From assembly GCA_964450495.1 (NCBI GenBank), contig CAYVFU010000007.1:1-64000 (forward strand): DNA of 64,000 bases. The letters are read 5' to 3'. The translations under genes were made by a program, and so were the position numbers. This document shows positions 17,966-25,845 of the stretch, piece after piece. The DNA comes from CALFUK01 sp964450495. GTDB lineage: Bacteria > Bacteroidota > Bacteroidia > Chitinophagales > Saprospiraceae. Each line of letters begins with the position of its first letter. Position 1 is the first letter of the stretch. The notes under the pieces were generated by a model that worked only from the letters and a program-made list of their open reading frames with translations, made no database searches and was not told the DNA's origin.

Positions 17966-18058
17966 CTAGATACCTTCGTTTTCCTCGCCAATAATAGAGC
18001 TAAGGAATGAGACATCTACATCACCGAAGGTTTCGATGATCCATAGTATAAAATCCAT
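17966..18058 (-). CDS. Candidate 30-aa peptide
   Basis: A 30-codon ORF, opening MDFILWIIETFGDVDVSF and ending in an acidic GEENEGI tail. It begins with ATG and stops with TAG five bases before a strong terminator hairpin. Upstream is a region that folds into competing hairpins (18071-18159). A hydrophobic head with an acidic tail is more orderly than random sequence. It could be a short translated peptide or part of a small RNA. No homologue is known to me, and chance cannot be excluded at this length. Confidence 0.3.
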   Translation of the reverse strand: MDFILWIIETFGDVDVSFLSSIIGEENEGI

Positions 18059-18070
18059 GATTCAGTATTT

Positions 18071-18159
18071 GTGAGTTAGGAAATATGGTTATCCGTACTC
18101 ACTCGAATCATTTCATGGCCATGAGACACGAGTGTCCCTGTGCAAGTTGTGTTGCTTGC
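18071..18159. promoter_or_regulatory. Structured intergenic segment with mutually exclusive hairpins
   Basis: GTGAGT (18071-18076) can pair with ACTCAC (18097-18102), but the last bases of the latter also pair as CACTCG (18100-18105) with CGAGTG (18129-18134), enclosing a perfect TCATGGCCATGA palindrome. A further GCAAG/CTTGC hairpin follows at about 18142-18159. It sits in the 489-base gap 17883-18371, upstream of both the 30-aa ORF and the sigma-factor gene. The rest of that gap shows only the terminator and the small ORF. Confidence 0.35.
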
Positions 18160-18371
18160 GGAGGAAGAGTCTTTAATTGACTTGTATTTTTTATTTACTA
18201 TTAAGTGTTTTTCAATTGCTTGTTTTGCTTATTATGTACACGATGTCAAAAAGCGTTACCATCAAAATTGGAAATTTTAAAAAATCTTTTGTTTTGCCGA
18301 TTCTCAGTATATTAGGACAAATAATTATTAACCCCATGAGTAACACTTTGATCATATCCTGACACTTTACT

Positions 18372-18959
18372 ATGTCTGATTATTCAAACATCACTAAACA
18401 AATAAGAGGATCAGAAAAAGCCAGGGTTGAGGCAATTAAAAAACTGGCAAACGATAAAGAGTTGTATTCGAAAATAGAATCTTATATTTTGAAAAATAGT
18501 GGTTCGAAAGCTGATGTGCTACCAATTGTCGATGATGCCATCATCGTGTTTGTCAAAAAGATTCTGAATAATAAAACGTTTAGCTTGGATTCACATCCAC
18601 ATGCCTATTTAATGACTGTCAGTAAGAATTTATGGTTTAACGAATTGAGAAAACAAAAAAGACGATTGACTGAAGAGCTAGACGATACGGTGCAACGGGA
18701 AGATGATTCCCATAATCAAGAGAAGATGATCATAACTAGTGAGATATATAATAAGCTAAGAGATGTATTAGGTCTACTTGGTAAAAATTGTAAAGAAGTA
18801 TTACTGCTTTGGGGCGCTGGCTTTAAAATGCATGAAATTGCTGATAAATTAGGTTACAAAGATGAACGAGTTGTTAGAAAGAAAAAAAGCATCTGCTTTA
18901 GTCAGTTAACAAATTACTTAAATGATAATCCAGGAATTAAAGATTTACTTAGACCTTAG
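18372..18959 (+). CDS. ECF-like sigma-70 family RNA polymerase sigma factor
   Basis: The 195-aa protein has a sigma region 2 at about residues 40-110, with HPHAYLMTVSKNLWFNELRK matching the region 2.3/2.4 helices. Region 4 (about 125-180) is an HTH with LLLLWGAGFKMHEIADKLGY and VVRKKKSICFSQL. It has no N-terminal region 1, as expected for extracytoplasmic-function sigma factors. It should direct RNA polymerase to a limited set of promoters. It lies two bases upstream of a membrane protein that is probably its anti-sigma partner. The CHAT/subtilase operon converges on the pair and is a natural candidate target. Confidence 0.88.
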   Translation: MSDYSNITKQIRGSEKARVEAIKKLANDKELYSKIESYILKNSGSKADVLPIVDDAIIVFVKKILNNKTFSLDSHPHAYLMTVSKNLWFNELRKQKRRLTEELDDTVQREDDSHNQEKMIITSEIYNKLRDVLGLLGKNCKEVLLLWGAGFKMHEIADKLGYKDERVVRKKKSICFSQLTNYLNDNPGIKDLLRP

Positions 18960-18961
18960 AT

Positions 18962-19660
18962 ATGTTTGATCCATTTTTACATATTGATGACTACAAAGAG
19001 GGAAGCCTTTCTCCTGATCAAGTCCAATTATTTGAACAGGCGCTAAAAGAAAATAGTGAATTGCAAAAAATAATGGAGAATTATGATGAGGCGAAACGAC
19101 TAAGTGAAGGATTAGTAGAAATAGAAACAAGAGCTATCCTGGAGAGCAGTCGTAAGGAAGAAACTGTTCTAAATAAATCAATCACCAGATATTTGTTGCC
19201 AATCCTTGCGGTGGCAGCTATTATTGCTGGATTTATTCTTGTATCTCAGTTGTTTCAGCAGCCGGTGAGTGGGGAGACGTTGTTTGCTGAGTATTTTGAT
19301 GTCCCTAATATGGCGGTGACTAAAAAGGGTACATCTCAGGATTCTTTACTAGCAATTACTCAGGGATTATTCAATTCAAAAAGATATCCAGAAAGTCTAA
19401 CTAAATTCGATTTATTAGATCAAGATAAAGAGACGGTATTATTTAAAGGAATTAATTTCCTAGCTTTAGATCAACCTGACAATGCTATAAAATTATATGA
19501 TTCACAATCCGATCCAACCAATGATATAAAATGGTATCATGCCTTGGCTTACATTCAGAATAATAATATTGAAAAAGCTAAAGAAATATTATCCCAAATT
19601 GAAAGCTCTAGCATACACTACATTAAAAGTCAGGACTTAATCAAAAAGCTTTCAGAATAA
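18962..19660 (+). CDS. Membrane-spanning TPR-like protein, putative anti-sigma partner
   Basis: The 232-aa protein has a cytoplasmic N-terminus of about 77 residues, acidic and helical, opening MFDPFLHIDDYKEGSLSPDQ (the BACON-free, cysteine-free anti-sigma style seen in Bacteroidota). One transmembrane helix follows (about 78-98), then a periplasmic part with TPR-like helices (about 125-230). No zinc-binding HxxxCxxC is present. Two-base spacing after the sigma gene and the membrane topology support an anti-sigma role, but this is inference. Its last nine bases overlap the 3' end of the CHAT gene on the opposite strand. Confidence 0.7.
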   Translation: MFDPFLHIDDYKEGSLSPDQVQLFEQALKENSELQKIMENYDEAKRLSEGLVEIETRAILESSRKEETVLNKSITRYLLPILAVAAIIAGFILVSQLFQQPVSGETLFAEYFDVPNMAVTKKGTSQDSLLAITQGLFNSKRYPESLTKFDLLDQDKETVLFKGINFLALDQPDNAIKLYDSQSDPTNDIKWYHALAYIQNNNIEKAKEILSQIESSSIHYIKSQDLIKKLSE

Positions 19661-22318
19661 CCTTCTTATAAGAAAGATAAATAAGCCAGCTATCATCAAA
19701 AAGCCCAGTAAATACGTTGTGCTTAGAAAAGAAGAATAAATCGCATCATTGTTGCCAGTTAATATCAGTCCAGCCCAATAATATGGATTTCTTTGCTGAT
19801 CTGTTTTAGCACTTTTTAAATAATCTAATTTTGCCAGTTGTAATGCCTTAGATTTACCCTTCCCCTCTTTTAAATATCGGTAAAATGATTTTGTGATTTC
19901 GCTACTACTGTAATCATCTATTTCCCATAAGCCACTTACCACTGATTTAGCTCCGGCTTTAAAAAAAGATCTTGCCAGATTATAAACGCCTTCACCTTTC
20001 AAAACACGACCCGTACCAGTATTGCATGCGTTTAACATAACTAATGAAGCATTTGTAGGATATTCAGCAATTTCTCGAATGAAAATATCTTGGTCGACTT
20101 TATCTCCCGATTCGCCTAGTGCCAAAAAGGATAGATTATCATTACCTAATAAAGAAACTGCATGACCTGTGAAATGAAAAATGTTTGCTTTAGAAAATGC
20201 TCCAAAGAATGTATCCTTGGTAATATCAAAACCTTCTATTGTATTAGCATCTAATTCATTTTTTAAATACTGGACTTCTTCCTTAGTGTGCTCAAGAAAT
20301 GAAAATTGATCTGCCAAAGTAGCTATTCCTTTTGTTGTACTGAGATCAGAGATATAGTTTTCATTATAATCCGGACTAACAACATAAAAGTTATCAATGT
20401 TAGTTGATGAAGTTCTTGATGAATTAATATAGTGATTGAAGGAAAGTGCATAAGATATTTCATGATTCTCGATCATGAAAGTACCGTCATCCATAACCAA
20501 ACTTTCAAATGGAATCAAACTTAATTCTTGATCAGGTATAAAGGATATTCGTTTCGATAGCTCTCCAAATGGTTTAATAATAGCATTGAATATCCGACTT
20601 GATTGTACTGGATCAAATATTTTTTCTCTTACCTGTTCATTGAAAGACTGAATAATAGGCGATAGTTCTTCAACTGTTCCTAATTTGACTAGCTGTTTAG
20701 AATTGTTTCTAATATGGCATGCATAGTAAACTGTATCTGTTTTGTGATAATATAGAATAGAAACATCAGCATCGATTTTTATGTCATTGATATCATTACT
20801 CAAAGTAATAAGAGAATTAGAGCTTTCATTTGTTAATGATACTCTCTGTCTTTCCCGATTATCTAAAAGTAAGGAAGTCAAACTATCAACTAAAGTTGAG
20901 TCTAAAGCCAATTGCATTTCTATCTCTGATTCTTGTCGAATTAACTCTTGCATTTCTGGATTAAAGTATCTTCTATTAGATAGGAATGAAAGTGATTTGG
21001 TTTGATCAGAAAATTGAATAAATAAATCTGCATTATTTTTTATAGTGGCTAGTTCAGCTCCTGAATCATACCATTTAGCAATCTCTTGTTTGTTTTTAAC
21101 TAATGATCCTTCAAATATTAAATTCTTTACATGGAACGGCAACAAAGTGTCTATTGTATTCATCAGCATTTGTGCATTATCCAAAGCATGTGTATCTGTG
21201 GATTGATTAAATAATGCCAAATAATTCAAAATCTGGTTGTGATAAAGTTGAAGTAAAGGTAAAGTTACCTCGGTGCCCAAATTTTGTTGCTCTTTTAAAT
21301 ATTCGATTCCATAATTACCATAATAAATTGCAGAATCAAGTTGATTTATTGTTCTATAAGATTCTGACAAATTATAAATTGAAGCAAACCTGAAATAAAC
21401 AGAATTATCAAATTCATTATTTAAGTCAAATGCTTGTCTTGCGTATGGAGCAGCTACTTCATATTGACCAGCTTTATAAAAGCTATTATATGCATTTGAA
21501 AGAAGTACAAATCTTTCTTTCACATTTATATCTTTTAATAAAAATGAATTATACAGTTCTATTGCTTCATCTTGTTTACCAACAGCTGATAATAAGAGAG
21601 CATCTTGATTAATTAGAATTGATAACCTACTAATATTTGAATTATTATTAAATAAGTTCTCATGCCTATATGCTGCATTCAGGCTTTTTCTAGAACTTTT
21701 ATAGAATCCTGAATTAAACTCCAGCAAACTACATTCTAAATAAATATTTGATAATTCGTCGTCCGGAATTTCAAAATGACTATTTCTATTTAAAAATCCC
21801 TGAATAAAATTTAATCCAGCTTCATTATCTCCTAGAATTCTATAACACTGGGAAACTACCCTAGCAAGTTGACTTTCGGGCTTAATATTTTTGTTGGTTA
21901 ATTCGTATTCACTCCTATATTTTTGATATGCGCGAATCGATTCAGTATAGCGATTCAACTTGTTAAAACTATTGATTAAGTAATTTAATGATCGCTGATT
22001 TCGGATATCAGCATAGTTTGATAGTTTAAAATAGTCCAGCGCTTTTTGAGCATAGACAACTGCCGAATCTGGTTCTATAGGTTCAATCTTTTCGGCATAT
22101 CTATATGCAATAAAATAGTTAGCAAATCCTATTGTATCAGTATAGTCAGTTGTCTCTAATTCATCAAGAATACTTTTTAATCTTTCAATTTGATTTATTG
22201 GAATGTTATCTAGGTTTCTGGCAGTTGTCATTCTTTCTTTAAAAGAGACCTCTTGGGCATCTAGATTAAATTGGAATAGTATAACACTTAAAACAAGTAA
22301 ATATAATTTATTGCCCAC
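19652..22318 (-). CDS. Periplasmic TPR-CHAT caspase-like protease with C-terminal membrane anchor
   Basis: The 888-aa protein has a signal peptide (about 1-22, ending LDAQ), TPR-like helices (about 60-420), a linker, and a C-terminal CHAT domain (about 590-855) of the caspase/separase clan. The catalytic dyad is visible: His719 in HFTGHAV and Cys765 in MLNACNTG. It closes with one transmembrane segment (about 866-886) and a basic tail, so the protease domain should face the periplasm. The start is GTG and lies within the 3' end of the subtilase gene (11-base overlap), so translation is likely coupled. TPR-CHAT proteins are used in regulated proteolysis, including CRISPR-linked Craspase, but this one is exported. 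The substrate is unknown. Confidence 0.88.
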   Translation of the reverse strand: MGNKLYLLVLSVILFQFNLDAQEVSFKERMTTARNLDNIPINQIERLKSILDELETTDYTDTIGFANYFIAYRYAEKIEPIEPDSAVVYAQKALDYFKLSNYADIRNQRSLNYLINSFNKLNRYTESIRAYQKYRSEYELTNKNIKPESQLARVVSQCYRILGDNEAGLNFIQGFLNRNSHFEIPDDELSNIYLECSLLEFNSGFYKSSRKSLNAAYRHENLFNNNSNISRLSILINQDALLLSAVGKQDEAIELYNSFLLKDINVKERFVLLSNAYNSFYKAGQYEVAAPYARQAFDLNNEFDNSVYFRFASIYNLSESYRTINQLDSAIYYGNYGIEYLKEQQNLGTEVTLPLLQLYHNQILNYLALFNQSTDTHALDNAQMLMNTIDTLLPFHVKNLIFEGSLVKNKQEIAKWYDSGAELATIKNNADLFIQFSDQTKSLSFLSNRRYFNPEMQELIRQESEIEMQLALDSTLVDSLTSLLLDNRERQRVSLTNESSNSLITLSNDINDIKIDADVSILYYHKTDTVYYACHIRNNSKQLVKLGTVEELSPIIQSFNEQVREKIFDPVQSSRIFNAIIKPFGELSKRISFIPDQELSLIPFESLVMDDGTFMIENHEISYALSFNHYINSSRTSSTNIDNFYVVSPDYNENYISDLSTTKGIATLADQFSFLEHTKEEVQYLKNELDANTIEGFDITKDTFFGAFSKANIFHFTGHAVSLLGNDNLSFLALGESGDKVDQDIFIREIAEYPTNASLVMLNACNTGTGRVLKGEGVYNLARSFFKAGAKSVVSGLWEIDDYSSSEITKSFYRYLKEGKGKSKALQLAKLDYLKSAKTDQQRNPYYWAGLILTGNNDAIYSSFLSTTYLLGFLMIAGLFIFLIRRLF

Positions 22319-23864
22319 TCCAATAACTTTGTTGAATGTTACAATTATTCAAATTATTTAAACCATCTAAAAATCTTACACGAGTACTTGACACGTTAAT
22401 ATTCCATTCATTAACAAGCGCAGCAGTAATCCTTGGCGCAGCGTAGGAAGTGCCACTGACTTTACAACTTTTTGCTGGCTCACCTAACCCATTCTTTATT
22501 AAATCGTCTACCAAATTCTCATATCCAATTGCGCTTTCTGCGATGTTCTTTTCATTTGTGTTACTGTTGTTCCAAAACAAATATTCTCCTGATTCTCTGC
22601 CATTATATGGGTGACACAATCCAGCAACTTCAATTACATTTCGAAATCCATTTGAGTTTAAGTCGCTATATTCTGATGGGTAATGTAGATTTGTCATTAA
22701 ATCTAAGCCTTTGTTCCCTGCTGAAGCCACAATAAACGAATGTTGACTCACTTCTTGAATCGCACTTCTCATCACACCGACATCCTTGTAAAGACCCCAG
22801 CTACAATTTATAATATCCGCACCACTATTTGATGCATAATATAAACCACAGATTGTAGAATAAAGAGTTCCGTAACCACATTCATCTAAGACTTTTACTG
22901 GTAAAACAGAATAATTTTGATTAGCATTAAGAAGACGCTTGAAGCTAGCAGCCACAAGTGTGCCATGTCCTACATCATCATGTGTGTTATTACTATCTCT
23001 AATAAAATTCCACCCTCGGGAATCATAAGTAGAAGACATGCAGTTGGTTCTATTTAAATGATATTTATTATTAGGAAATAATCTTGCATCCAATCCACTA
23101 TCTAAAAAAGCAACTATTGGCTTTTTTGCTATTGGTATTTTATCAGGGATTGGGTTTATTTTAAGATAAATTCTACCTGGATTAATTAATGTATCGGCAA
23201 ACTTATTTGGGTAGTCACCATCTGGCTCTATAAGGTAGTTCAACGATCCTTCACCACCTGGGGCACTCTCATTTGTGGCTTGTACAATCACGCCTTCCAT
23301 TTCAATAATTGGATTATGATATAAATATAATTCCTCCTTACAGTTGCATTTTTTGGAAGTACTAGACTTGCTAATTAGTGTATATTTTTGATCTGATTCT
23401 CTGATTGCAATATTTTTACTTTGATCTCCTTGCCCAGATTCAAAGAATTCAAAATTTATGATATCAAATAACAGATTTACAATAGTTTCAGCTTTGCAAC
23501 TATTACTATTATTTTGCTCTTGTAGTTGTTTTATTTTTACAAGAATCATACATTCTTGGCTGTCATCGTCTTGACATAAAATTTCGTATGCTGACTCATA
23601 TGTATCTAAGTACTCCATCAATATTGAACAACTTAGTGCATTGAAATTATAGACCATCTCGTTACACTTAAATGGAAATTTTTCACTGCTATTTGTACAA
23701 GTATCTTTGACTTCATGTTTATCGCAATGTGTACACTGATTTTGTTCTTTCATGGTACAATCTTTTAATTGACAAGAGCTACCAATGAAATCATCCAAAT
23801 AACTACAAGAAACAATGGAAAAAAGCAGACCAAAGATAAGAGCACAGAGAAACCAGTTCCGCAT
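22308..23864 (-). CDS. Subtilisin-like (S8) serine protease lipoprotein
   Basis: The 518-aa protein is exported as a lipoprotein (lipobox FSIVSC, acylated Cys20). A Cys-rich region follows (at least 11 Cys between residues 31 and 175, including CTMKEQNQCTHCDKHEVKDTC-like spacing). The S8 protease domain occupies about 245-500. The triad is Asp255 (AFLDSGLD), His300 (VGHGTLVA) and Ser473 (GTSYAAP), with the oxyanion Asn in SAGN near 384. There is no recognisable I9 prodomain; the Cys-rich segment may replace it. It is first in the operon with the CHAT gene, so two proteases of different clans are made together in the envelope. Confidence 0.9.
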   Translation of the reverse strand: MRNWFLCALIFGLLFSIVSCSYLDDFIGSSCQLKDCTMKEQNQCTHCDKHEVKDTCTNSSEKFPFKCNEMVYNFNALSCSILMEYLDTYESAYEILCQDDDSQECMILVKIKQLQEQNNSNSCKAETIVNLLFDIINFEFFESGQGDQSKNIAIRESDQKYTLISKSSTSKKCNCKEELYLYHNPIIEMEGVIVQATNESAPGGEGSLNYLIEPDGDYPNKFADTLINPGRIYLKINPIPDKIPIAKKPIVAFLDSGLDARLFPNNKYHLNRTNCMSSTYDSRGWNFIRDSNNTHDDVGHGTLVAASFKRLLNANQNYSVLPVKVLDECGYGTLYSTICGLYYASNSGADIINCSWGLYKDVGVMRSAIQEVSQHSFIVASAGNKGLDLMTNLHYPSEYSDLNSNGFRNVIEVAGLCHPYNGRESGEYLFWNNSNTNEKNIAESAIGYENLVDDLIKNGLGEPAKSCKVSGTSYAAPRITAALVNEWNINVSSTRVRFLDGLNNLNNCNIQQSYWSGQ

Positions 23865-24178
23865 AACAGTTAGTGTTAGAAGTTTGTCACCCTTATACCT
23901 AAGATAACAATAATAACTTGTAACAGGATATTCGTTCTGTTAATCCTTATTTAGCGCTACCCCAAAACCCTAATAAATGCCTTAAATTTCCAATTATCTT
24001 GCTTTGCCAAATAAAATTAAACCACCCCCTAAACCACATTTAAATCCTCTTCCGTTCATTACCATGCTATTTCAAATTTTTCCTAATCAGCGTTCCACCA
24101 GTTCCTACTTCCATATCAATGCCTAAAGCTCTTTTTACTTGATTGTTGATTTAGTTCGCTGAATATTCTAATATCTAG
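23865..24178. other. Intergenic region with a possible short gene remnant
   Basis: This is the 5' region of the S8 operon. On the minus strand, 24067-24150 reads as about 28 open codons, with VKRALGIDMEVGTGGTLIRK near its end, then TAG. It looks like the C-terminus of a lost gene, but I cannot identify it. I see no clear promoter or repeat in the rest. Confidence 0.3.
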
Positions 24179-24703
24179 TGCAGAAATCTTGCAACAGCTG
24201 GAGGCAACAACTACGACAGACAAAAAGGAATATGGGAAATCATGGCCAATTGTATGCTTCCTTTGACAGATCTTGAATTTAATCATCACCTACCTACAGC
24301 GTACAGCGTGAGTAACCCAAATGGTGATGGTCATCTAAATTATACAGACGCTTATTGGTTGGACATGGTAGCACCAGAGACGGGTCATACCCAAACTGCT
24401 GCTCAAACTCAAAGTCAATTGACAAGAGCTGTAAATGCCTATATTATCCCTGTGTGGCAAGGAGAAGCAAGGTATTTTGGAATCAATTATCCATGGGTTG
24501 GTTCGTTTATCAATCCTGGTGTTCAGGAAATGATTGATGATGCTCAAGCCGCAGAAAATGCGGGAGTTGCAGGTTATGTATAGGGAAATGGACGTCGTTG
24601 GGGCTGGTGCCTCTCGTCTTCAACACAGGCATGTGATGTAAACAATATAGGTGCAACCTTTGGTCCTGCAGAAACGGCAGTGGTTAATATTTTTTCAAAC
24701 TAA
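24179..24703 (+). pseudogene. Truncated gene with in-frame stop, unknown product
   Basis: An open frame runs from a stop at 24176 to TAG at 24581, then continues in the same frame for 40 more codons (GNGRRWGWCLSSSTQACDVN and onward) to TAA at 24701. Amino-acid composition is steady across the internal TAG (Gly, Asn, Trp and Tyr rich, extracellular-looking), so the stop is a decay mutation or sequencing error rather than the natural end. The first usable ATG is at 24242, but coding-like sequence (NLATAGGNNYDRQKGIWEI) lies upstream, so the 5' end is missing. I recognise no family. Confidence 0.55.
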
Positions 24704-24856
24704 GATTTGATAATATTTATTAAGATAATCTCTTATTTCAGTTTGGATATGCATTCTTTATAGTCCGGAAATAACAATTAGCATATAATTAAAAAAGCAC
24801 CTATTTGATTATTAAAATATTTAAAGGGAAAATACTTTCTGATTATCCTATATGTC

Positions 24857-25039
24857 GCTTCTCCGAAGCTCAGATATTTATTTAGGTGATTTCTAGTTAT
24901 ATGACGCTCCTCTGGAGCTGGATTTCGTATGTATTGAAAAGCTATTATTTCGATGTCTACCCTTCATACCACTATGGGTTAAAACCCATAGCTAAAAAAT
25001 TGAACCCCTACAGGGTTCAATTTCGAACCCCAAAGGGGT
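24857..25039. repeat. Cluster of five REP-like palindromes
   Basis: Five short inverted repeats follow each other: GCTTC/GAAGC at 24857-24869; GCTCC/GGAGC at 24906-24918; CTATGGGTT/AACCCATAG at 24972-24991; TTGAACCC/GGGTTCAA at 25000-25020; and ACCCC/GGGGT at 25027-25039. Such short GC-rich palindromes in AT-rich flanks are typical of dispersed REP-like repeats. They occupy most of the non-coding stretch 24704-25087, which holds no gene I can support. Confidence 0.6.
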
Positions 25040-25087
25040 GACATTTCCAAAACTTGAGGTTTCAACCCCAAGTGTGCTTCCTCAGTT

Positions 25088-25297
25088 TCGGTACCTGCCG
25101 GATTACCTGCTAAATATGCCCCGCTACTTCCTGGGTTGAGGCNNNNNNNNNNNNNNNNNNNNNNNNNNNNNNNNNNNNNNNNNNNNNNNNNNNNNNNNNN
25201 NNNNNNNNNNNNNNNNNNNNNNNNNNNNNNNNNNNNNNNNNNTCGGTACCTGCCGGATTACCTGCTAAATATGCCCCGCTACTTCCTGGGTTGAGGC
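25088..25297. other. Assembly gap of 100 N between identical 55-base flanks
   Basis: Positions 25143-25242 are N. The 55 bases before the gap (25088-25142) are identical to the 55 bases after it (25243-25297). Identical ends of this size are what contig ends sharing a k-mer look like, so the gap is probably a scaffolding artefact or a collapsed tandem repeat, and the N length has no meaning. Confidence 0.85.
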
Positions 25298-25424
25298 TAA
25301 CGTCGAACTGCTTAACCCAGCTACCATTAACAAAAGCGTAATACTGGGGATTTCGCACCTGTACGATCACATTACTTGGCGGTGCTTGTTCATTTTCGGT
25401 AAATACTGCACCTCTCCACTCCAT
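25243..25424 (-). pseudogene. Gene fragment next to the gap, unknown product
   Basis: From ATG at 25424 the minus strand reads MEWRGAVFTENEQAPPSN and onward through YYAFVNGSWVKQFDVSLNPG to the edge of the N run, with an in-frame TAA 15 bases 5' of the ATG. If the two 55-base copies are merged, the frame continues through the palindrome cluster to a TAA near 24970, giving sequence that no longer looks protein-like. It is probably the remnant of a larger gene. I recognise no family. Confidence 0.35.
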
Positions 25425-25715
25425 CAATACAACAACAGCTTAGACACTTTTGCTCCATTGCTTGCCAAACCTAGATTTTGTTATTCACCAGATTTCGGAG
25501 ACTATTAGTTTCCCGCCAAATTATCCCAACAGGTCTTATGAGTTTGCTTTTCAATTTATCAGACCCAGAACCAACTCTTTTCAACAATCTAGACTATCGT
25601 ATTAAGTTGACTAAAGATTAAACAATGGATTTGAAGTCCAAATAAGAGCAGTCTCCTTGTTAACATTGAAGCTTCTTTTGAATGAGCCAAAAGTTAAAGC
25701 CTGGCAAATTTTAAA

Positions 25716-25731
25716 TACGAAACTTTTCGTA
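25716..25731. promoter_or_regulatory. TACGAAA-N2-TTTCGTA palindrome, BlaI-operator-like
   Basis: A perfect 7-base-arm dyad followed by GTTT, reading AACTACGAAAAGTTTCGTA on the minus strand. It resembles the ACTA...TAGT operators of BlaI-type repressors. It lies 115 bases upstream of the GT117 gene, in a 421-base stretch (25425-25845) where I see no gene. Confidence 0.35.
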
Positions 25732-25845
25732 GTTTAGTGCAATGTTATACCAGCTTACACAGTTCTATATTGGAATTAATCAGAATGTAACCGCTAAAAG
25801 ACGCATAATTGCTTACTTTTGCGGACTAATAAACGGAACATATTA

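Noticed and set aside
18177..18362. 61-codon ORF just before the sigma-factor gene
   Set aside because: Starts with TTG in a T-rich stretch, hydrophobic by base composition alone, and no conserved feature. A leader peptide cannot be excluded, but there is no support.
25110..25427. A 105-codon ORF running through the N gap
   Set aside because: One third of it is N and its two ends are the same 55-base sequence, so the reading frame across the gap is meaningless. Only the right part is kept, as a fragment.
18372..25845. CRISPR-associated (Craspase-like) setting for the CHAT protein
   Set aside because: No repeat-spacer array, no gRAMP/Cas7-11 gene, and the CHAT protein here carries a signal peptide and membrane anchor, so it is not a cytoplasmic effector of that kind.
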